Assembly (NCBI GenBank): GCA_934394515.1
Contig: CAKRRU010000052.1
Location: 1-17,196, forward strand
Source: an uncultured Acetatifactor sp.
GTDB lineage: Bacteria; Bacillota; Clostridia; Lachnospirales; Lachnospiraceae
Reading direction: 5' to 3'
DNA length: 17,196 nucleotides
Shown: positions 12,512-17,196 of the stretch, piece after piece
Numbering within the stretch: the stretch's first letter is position 1
Layout: the number at the start of each line of letters is the position of its first letter
Made by a program: the position numbers and the translations under genes
Notes under the pieces: generated by a model
Told to the model about the DNA's origin: nothing
The model's input: the letters and a program-made list of their open reading frames with translations, nothing else
Database searches by the model: none

Positions 12512-13795
12512 ATGAGGGAAGAACAGATACAGGAAGCACGGATAAAAGTATTACTGGTCGGCGTGGACGTTGGCGAAGAACCGGATTTTGACCGCTCCAT
12601 GGAGGAGCTGGCAAGCCTGGCGGAAGCTGCGGAAAAAGAAGTGGCGGGACAGATCGTACAACGACTGGATCAAGTGAACAAAGCATTGTATATCGGAACG
12701 GGCAAAGTGGCAGAGGTGCGCAGACTGGCGGAAGAATGCGGAGCACAGGAGATTGTGTTTGATAATTCGCTGACACCGTCCCAGGTAAGAAATCTTGGAA
12801 ATGAATTGGAACTGTCTATCGTTGACCGGACGAATCTGATCCTGGATATTTTTGCCATCCGCGCACAGACCAGAGAGGCAAAGCTGCAGGTAGAGACGGC
12901 CAGACTGCAGTATATGCTGCCGAGACTGGTAGGAATGTATGATGCATTGAGCAGACAGGGCGGTGCCAGTGGCAGCATGAGTAATAAAGGTACCGGTGAG
13001 AAAAAGCTGGAACTCGACAGGCGTAAGATCGAGCATCGTATCACAGAACTGAAAAAGGAACTGGAAGATGTGGGAAGAACCAGGGAAGTACAGCGTAAGA
13101 AAAGGCAGCAGTCCCGGATCCCACAGGTGGCTCTGGTAGGATATACCAATGCGGGAAAGTCTACGATCCTGAACCGTATGGTAGAGCAGTTCGGTGAATT
13201 GCCGGATAAAACGGTTATGGAAAAAGACATGCTGTTTGCAACCCTGGAGACCAGCGTCCGCAGTGTGGATACCGGACATAATAAACCGTTTTTCCTGACA
13301 GACACCGTAGGTTTTATCAATAAACTGCCTCACGGACTGGTAAAAGCATTCCGTTCCACGCTGGAGGAGGTCAAGTATGCGGATCTGTTGATACAGGTGG
13401 TTGATTTCAGCGATGAGAACTACAGACAGCAGATGCAGGTAACGGCAGATACTTTAAAAGAGCTGGGAGCAGGTGACATTCCACAGATCGTAGTGTATAA
13501 TAAAGCAGACAAATGCGGGATGGAACCGCTGCCGCAAAAGAGACAGGAAAACTGGTATCTGGCAGCCGGACAAAATATCGGTATCTGTGAACTTGCAGAC
13601 GCAATCGAACAAAAAGTCTATGAGGACAATGCGGAATGCATGTTTCTGATTCCGTACAGTGCGGGAAATGTGGCTTCTTATCTGATGGAACAGGCACAAA
13701 TCCTCTACAGAGAGTACAGAGAAGACGGCATACTGATCCATGCAGATTGTCACAGACAGGACATGGAACGATATAGAGAGTATATCGTATCGTAA
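12512..13795 (+). CDS. hflX: GTPase HflX, ribosome-associated
   Basis: A 427-residue GTPase. The N-terminal HflX domain (about 10-200) includes ALYIGTGKVAEV, VFDNSLTPSQVRNL and the conserved GGASGSMSNKGTGEKKLELDRR segment, which normally reads GGxGxRGPGExxLExDRR, so the RGPGE core appears here as NKGTGE. The GTPase domain has G1 GYTNAGKST (210-218), G3 DTVGFINKLPH (264-274) and G4 NKAD (330-333). The C-terminal region has the usual extra domain. HflX binds 50S subunits and splits stalled or hibernating 70S ribosomes under stress. Placement directly after a histidine kinase is unusual and suggests signal-dependent expression, though it could simply be a fused transcription unit. ATG 12512 is preceded by AAAAAAGGA at some distance. 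Confidence 0.95.
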   Translation: MREEQIQEARIKVLLVGVDVGEEPDFDRSMEELASLAEAAEKEVAGQIVQRLDQVNKALYIGTGKVAEVRRLAEECGAQEIVFDNSLTPSQVRNLGNELELSIVDRTNLILDIFAIRAQTREAKLQVETARLQYMLPRLVGMYDALSRQGGASGSMSNKGTGEKKLELDRRKIEHRITELKKELEDVGRTREVQRKKRQQSRIPQVALVGYTNAGKSTILNRMVEQFGELPDKTVMEKDMLFATLETSVRSVDTGHNKPFFLTDTVGFINKLPHGLVKAFRSTLEEVKYADLLIQVVDFSDENYRQQMQVTADTLKELGAGDIPQIVVYNKADKCGMEPLPQKRQENWYLAAGQNIGICELADAIEQKVYEDNAECMFLIPYSAGNVASYLMEQAQILYREYREDGILIHADCHRQDMERYREYIVS

Positions 13796-13821
13796 AGACT
13801 ATAATGAGGGAAGGATAAGCG

Positions 13822-15972
13822 ATGGAGACAAATACACAACAGGAACGTGCAAACAGGCTGGAACAGCAGGCGAGAGAATATCTGATGCTGTCTGATGATC
13901 CGATATTTACGAAATATTTGCAGCAATTACTTCCGAGAATACAGAAGCAGCCGGAGTATACAGAACAATTACAGGCGGAACTGGACAAGAGCGTGGAGTT
14001 CTGGCATCAGAGACAGCAGATCAACGCAAACAGAGGAAAAACTGCGGCGGCTGAATCACAGCAGACGGTACAGCAGGCGCAAAGTAAACCTCAGGAACAG
14101 CAGTCTCAGCCTGTGGGACAGTTTACCATGCAGCAGACACAGACAGCTGCCTTGCAGACTCCGGAACCGAAGAAACAGAATGCGGAATACGTGATCGCAA
14201 CGATTGCCTTGTCAGTGGTCGGCGGTATCTTTATTCTGACAGCACTTGTACTGTTGGGAATGTATTTCATGAATGGCTGGATCAAGGGAATCTCCTTATA
14301 TGTAGTTTCTCTGGGAGTGGTTTTGATCGCAGAACTGCTGATCCGCAGGAAACTCCCGAAGCTGGCCGGAATCTTTTCGGCAATCGGTGTGGCAGCACTG
14401 TACCTGTCGACGATGATCAACACGTTGTCACTGCACAATTTTGGAATCCTTCCGGCGGCGGTGATCATAGCGGTAATTACGGTGGGAACGGTTTTGCTTG
14501 GCAGGAAGAGAGAGTCACTGGTACACAGACTGCTGGGGATTGCGGCATGCTGGCTGTGTGCATATCCGCTTTTCGGTGCGCAGATGTTTTCGGAAGCGGA
14601 AGTGCTGCTGGTACTGGCACTGATCCTCGTGCTGAGTGTGTTGAGTATTTGTGTACCGGTGCGTAAATATCATACGGCAACACAGCTTATACAGTTGGTC
14701 AGCACATCGGTCCTTTTCCCGGTGACAGTAAGCAGCATGACCGATACACAGGAAATGCCTGTCTGGGTGACTGCGGCTGCGTTCGGAAGCTTCTTTCTGA
14801 TCGCACATCTGATTCTGGTAATACAGAGCAGATATGCGGCAAAAGAGATACAGACAGGACATACGGTGAATGAAAATGGACTGTCGGCACTTTACATAGT
14901 ATTTCTGATAGATGCCGGGCTTACTACCGGTACAGCAATGAACACTTATTGGAGAACGTCGGAGAGCAGTGCGTATATCGGTATCGCTGCGCTGACGGGA
15001 ATGGCATTTGTGATCACGACGCTTTCCGTTATTGCCATGCGTACAATACAGAGGAAATGGCTGCCCTGTTATTTCTTCAGTTTTGTTACGGTATGTGCTT
15101 TTACTGTAATAGAACATAACTGGCCGGTACTCATCTGCCTGACAGTATTGCTGGTGGCAACAAAGGTTTTGAGCCGCTTTGCGGAGGGTGGCCTGAAAGC
15201 GCTGGATGCGATCCTTACCACAGTTTATTGTATTATGCTTCTTGAAAACGGCAAGGAGACACCGTATGCCTATCTGTTGCTGGCTGTGACGATACTCAGC
15301 ATGTTCCTTGTATATGGATGGACCACGTACCAGGAGATCCTGCTCACCGTTTCCCTGGCCTTTTTCGCAGCGGTTAATTTAATGCCGATGTTAAAGCTGC
15401 CTGCTTTTTCGGGAATTTTATTCGTAAGTATATTGCTGTTTAATAATGTGAACTATATGCGTGGGAAAAATATTCTTGTGTATAATGTGTTTGTGCTGGT
15501 GGGGCAGATCGGGGCTCTGATCGGTCTGGCAAATCCGGTATACAGGAATTCTTACCTTACGTATTTATGTATGTTTGTGTTTGTACTGGCTTATCTGGTA
15601 CTGACGTTGCAGGAGAAATATTACAAGAATTTTAAGCACAGAGAACTGATCATTGTGATCTTCCTGACTTATATGGCTCTGGTTGTAAAGACTAATGTAC
15701 CTGTAGTCAACAGCATCCTGATCATGTTGATCGCATTGGTGAGTGTGACATTGGGATTTTTGAAAAAAGGTAAGCCGGTAAGGATATATGGGCTAGTGCT
15801 TTCTTTGTGCACTTGTGGTAAAATAGCATTATATGATTACTGGGGAGTGCCGGTATTGCAGAAAACGATCCTTTTCTTTATCGTGGGCGTGATTGCACTG
15901 GTGATTGCCGGAATCTATATCGTACTCGAGAAAAATACAGGTAATAACGGAAAAACAGACAGGGAAGGATAG
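13822..15972 (+). CDS. Large polytopic membrane protein, DUF2339-like
   Basis: A 716-residue protein. Residues 1-125 are a soluble, Gln/Glu-rich region with helical stretches and a low-complexity linker (QQAQSKPQEQQSQP). From about residue 126 to 706 there are roughly 20 hydrophobic segments with short loops. The first helices (IATIALSVVGGIFILTALVL, GMYFMNGWIKGISLYVV, LPKLAGIFSAIGVAALYLS) resemble the start of DUF2339 membrane proteins. I see no catalytic or transport signature. It begins 26 bp after hflX, with GGAAGG as ribosome site, and ends 4 bp before the lipoprotein gene, so it is in the same operon. Function unknown. Confidence 0.8.
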   Translation: METNTQQERANRLEQQAREYLMLSDDPIFTKYLQQLLPRIQKQPEYTEQLQAELDKSVEFWHQRQQINANRGKTAAAESQQTVQQAQSKPQEQQSQPVGQFTMQQTQTAALQTPEPKKQNAEYVIATIALSVVGGIFILTALVLLGMYFMNGWIKGISLYVVSLGVVLIAELLIRRKLPKLAGIFSAIGVAALYLSTMINTLSLHNFGILPAAVIIAVITVGTVLLGRKRESLVHRLLGIAACWLCAYPLFGAQMFSEAEVLLVLALILVLSVLSICVPVRKYHTATQLIQLVSTSVLFPVTVSSMTDTQEMPVWVTAAAFGSFFLIAHLILVIQSRYAAKEIQTGHTVNENGLSALYIVFLIDAGLTTGTAMNTYWRTSESSAYIGIAALTGMAFVITTLSVIAMRTIQRKWLPCYFFSFVTVCAFTVIEHNWPVLICLTVLLVATKVLSRFAEGGLKALDAILTTVYCIMLLENGKETPYAYLLLAVTILSMFLVYGWTTYQEILLTVSLAFFAAVNLMPMLKLPAFSGILFVSILLFNNVNYMRGKNILVYNVFVLVGQIGALIGLANPVYRNSYLTYLCMFVFVLAYLVLTLQEKYYKNFKHRELIIVIFLTYMALVVKTNVPVVNSILIMLIALVSVTLGFLKKGKPVRIYGLVLSLCTCGKIALYDYWGVPVLQKTILFFIVGVIALVIAGIYIVLEKNTGNNGKTDREG

Positions 15973-15976
15973 AAGA

Positions 15977-16720
15977 ATGATAGGAAACAAAAAACGCGCT
16001 GTATGCGGAGCACTGCTATGTGCGATGGCACTGAGCATGACCGCCTGCGGAAATGTGATCCCGGATCTGACGGAAGAGGAATCCCAACGGGTCGGAGAAT
16101 ATGCGGCGGTAACTCTTTTGAAATATGATGCCAATAATAGAAGCCGTCTGGTAGATCCTGAGATTGTCATTGCCAAACTGGAAAAGGATGCAGCCAAGGA
16201 AGCGAGAAGACAGGAAAATGCACAGACGGAAGAGAAGCCTGCCGGAACGACTGCTTCGGAGATTGAATCGCCTGCTGCACAGGAGGATATTACTGCCAGC
16301 CTGGAAGAATTCTTTGGACTTGCTGAGGGTGTGACTCTGACATATAGAGATTACAGTCTGGCGGATTCTTATCCGGAGGACGGATCTACAGATGATTACT
16401 TTGCATTGGATGCTTCCGCAGGGAAAAAACTCCTGGTCTTAAACTTTGAACTGACCAACGGAACTGCCGGGGAAGAAAATATTGATTTCCTGAGTACTGC
16501 ATCCAGATATATTATTACTGTAAATGACAGTATACGTGGAAATGCATTGACTACAATGCTTCCGAATGATATGTCTACCTATGCGAAGACACTGGCACCG
16601 GGAGAGACACAGGAGCTCGTTCTGCTATTGGAAGTAAATGAAGATGTGGCAAATGCGATACAGAATATATCGCTTCATCTGAAAAATGCATCAAATGAAT
16701 ACACAATTCAGCTTTTATAA
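15977..16720 (+). CDS. Lipoprotein with C-terminal Ig-like (DUF4352-type) domain
   Basis: A 247-residue protein beginning MIGNKKRAVCGALLCAMAL and ending its signal at a lipobox SMTAC-G (Cys23). Start 15977 is chosen over the in-frame ATG 15905, which would overlap the upstream gene and put 24 residues before the signal; GAAGGAT lies upstream. After a helical, Glu/Ala-rich linker (about 30-110), the C-terminal half (about 115-247) looks like an all-beta domain (VTLTYRDYSLADS, KKLLVLNFELTNG, TLAPGETQELVLLLEV) of the DUF4352-like type common in Firmicutes lipoproteins. It is the last gene of the operon, closed by the terminator at 16777. It probably sits outside the cell, perhaps with the kinase sensor or the large membrane protein. 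Function unknown. Confidence 0.85.
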   Translation: MIGNKKRAVCGALLCAMALSMTACGNVIPDLTEEESQRVGEYAAVTLLKYDANNRSRLVDPEIVIAKLEKDAAKEARRQENAQTEEKPAGTTASEIESPAAQEDITASLEEFFGLAEGVTLTYRDYSLADSYPEDGSTDDYFALDASAGKKLLVLNFELTNGTAGEENIDFLSTASRYIITVNDSIRGNALTTMLPNDMSTYAKTLAPGETQELVLLLEVNEDVANAIQNISLHLKNASNEYTIQLL

Positions 16721-16776
16721 GCATATATACAGTAAACTGTTGTGAATGCAGAAGATATAAGAAGATTTAAAATAAT

Positions 16777-16804
16777 AAAAAAGCCCATGCTTATGGGCTT
16801 TTTT
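16777..16804 (+). terminator. Rho-independent terminator of the two-component / hflX operon
   Basis: GCCCAT (16783-16788) pairs with ATGGGC (16793-16798), extended by six A-T pairs on each side, followed by a T-tract. Confidence 0.9.
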
Positions 16805-16845
16805 ATTGCTTTGACATAATTGTTTGAAAAAAACGAAAAATAGTG

Positions 16846-16874
16846 TTGACAAGTGACATACAGGATGATATACT
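16846..16874 (+). promoter_or_regulatory. rRNA operon promoter P1
   Basis: TTGACA (16846-16851), 17-bp spacer, TATACT (16869-16874). First of three tandem promoters facing right in the gene-free end of the window. Confidence 0.85.
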
Positions 16875-16946
16875 CAGATTCGTTGTTGAGGCAACGAGAC
16901 AACAAAACAGCTTGAAAGAAACTGGAAAAGATTTCTAAAAAGGCTG

Positions 16947-16976
16947 TTGACAAATACCGACAAGGTATGATAAAGT
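16947..16976 (+). promoter_or_regulatory. rRNA operon promoter P2
   Basis: TTGACA (16947-16952), 18-bp spacer, TAAAGT (16971-16976). The -10 is weaker than in P1 and P3. Confidence 0.7.
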
Positions 16977-17033
16977 AATGAACGTTGCGAAAAGCGAAAA
17001 CTTTTCAAAACAAAAAAGTTTTTAAAAAAGTTG

Positions 17034-17062
17034 TTGACAAACGAAAGCGGACATGATAAGAT
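17034..17062 (+). promoter_or_regulatory. rRNA operon promoter P3
   Basis: TTGACA (17034-17039), 17-bp spacer, TAAGAT (17057-17062), preceded by an A/T-rich stretch (about 16999-17030) that could serve as an UP element. Confidence 0.82.
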
Positions 17063-17069
17063 ATCAGAG

Positions 17070-17196
17070 TTGCCGCTGAGAACAACAGCAACAAAGCTTC
17101 TTAAATAAGAAGCGATGTACTTTGACAAATAAACAGTAATGCAACCCTGAAAATTCCAAGATTTTCAGAGAAATTCAAGAACAAGCAACTTAGTCG
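17070..17196 (+). ncRNA. 5' leader of an rRNA operon (16S gene lies beyond the window)
   Basis: Downstream of three tandem promoters come a perfect hairpin (GCTTCTTA 17096-17103 with TAAGAAGC 17106-17113), then TGTACTTTGACA at 17116-17127, which matches the rRNA antitermination boxA consensus TGYTCTTTRAMA at 11 of 12 positions. A second inverted repeat follows (CTGAAAAT 17147-17154 with ATTTTCAG 17161-17168), possibly part of the RNase III processing stalk. No 16S sequence is reached. The reading as an rRNA leader is inference from this combination and the absence of any ORF. Confidence 0.75.

Noticed and set aside
12551..13333. 260-codon ORF antisense to hflX
   Set aside because: A shadow of the hflX frame with no recognisable protein features.
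16811..16816. TTGACA as a fourth rRNA promoter
   Set aside because: No -10-like hexamer occurs 16-19 bp downstream.
17122..17127. TTGACA near the right edge as a promoter
   Set aside because: It is part of the boxA motif and has no -10 at the right distance.
1..17196. CRISPR arrays, tRNA genes or IS elements
   Set aside because: No regularly spaced repeats, no tRNA cloverleaf and no transposase were found. The only recombinase is the one at 1595-2185.

Overview
The window looks like a chromosomal segment of a motile, gut-dwelling Lachnospiraceae bacterium (Firmicutes; Roseburia/Agathobacter/Lachnospira-like). The basis is a csrA-flagellin pair, a flagellin with the conserved D0/D1 ends seen in these bacteria, a bile-salt-hydrolase-like enzyme, Gram-positive style ribosome binding sites and terminators, and an rRNA-type promoter and leader region at the right edge. 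Genus assignment is inference from gene content; no marker gene is complete here.

Left part (1-4380): a secreted lipoprotein nuclease (138-1289) ends at a strong terminator. Then comes the most interesting element. A 196-residue, FimB/FimE-sized tyrosine recombinase (1595-2185) is bracketed by a 33-bp inverted repeat (31/33 identical; left copy 1361-1396, right copy 2192-2224). Each copy has two arms around a 6-bp asymmetric spacer, and the spacers are exact reverse complements (GTATAA and TTATAC). Inside the segment, next to the left repeat, is a flagellar sigma-28-like promoter on the minus strand (1410-1436). In the orientation sequenced it points away from the flagellar genes; after inversion it would point into csrA (2290-2547) and flagellin (2688-4280). 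This layout is like the Salmonella Hin switch but uses a tyrosine recombinase, and I propose it as a flagellar phase-variation switch. The flagellin leader carries a perfect hairpin with GGA in its loop plus a GGA at the Shine-Dalgarno site, the arrangement expected for CsrA translational repression.

Middle part (4380-8040): two CgeB-like glycosyltransferases and a hexapeptide acetyltransferase with an extra C-terminal domain follow flagellin in the same direction, probably a flagellin-glycan modification cassette. The cassette ends in a decayed 3' end of a second flagellin gene (7827-7953, about 80 nt internally deleted) and a strong terminator.

8040-8630 holds a compact candidate type I toxin-antitoxin locus: a 34-residue hydrophobic peptide directly behind an 8-codon leader ORF, a bidirectional terminator, and a convergent antisense RNA promoter (TTGACG-N17-TAACAT).

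Right part (8630-16804): a choloylglycine hydrolase-family enzyme and a coiled-coil single-pass membrane protein overlap by one base. They are followed by a probable five-gene operon: OmpR-type response regulator, histidine kinase, HflX GTPase, a large polytopic membrane protein and a lipoprotein, closed by a terminator at 16777-16804.

Right edge (16805-17196): three tandem sigma-A promoters, a leader hairpin and a near-consensus boxA show that an rRNA operon starts just beyond the window.
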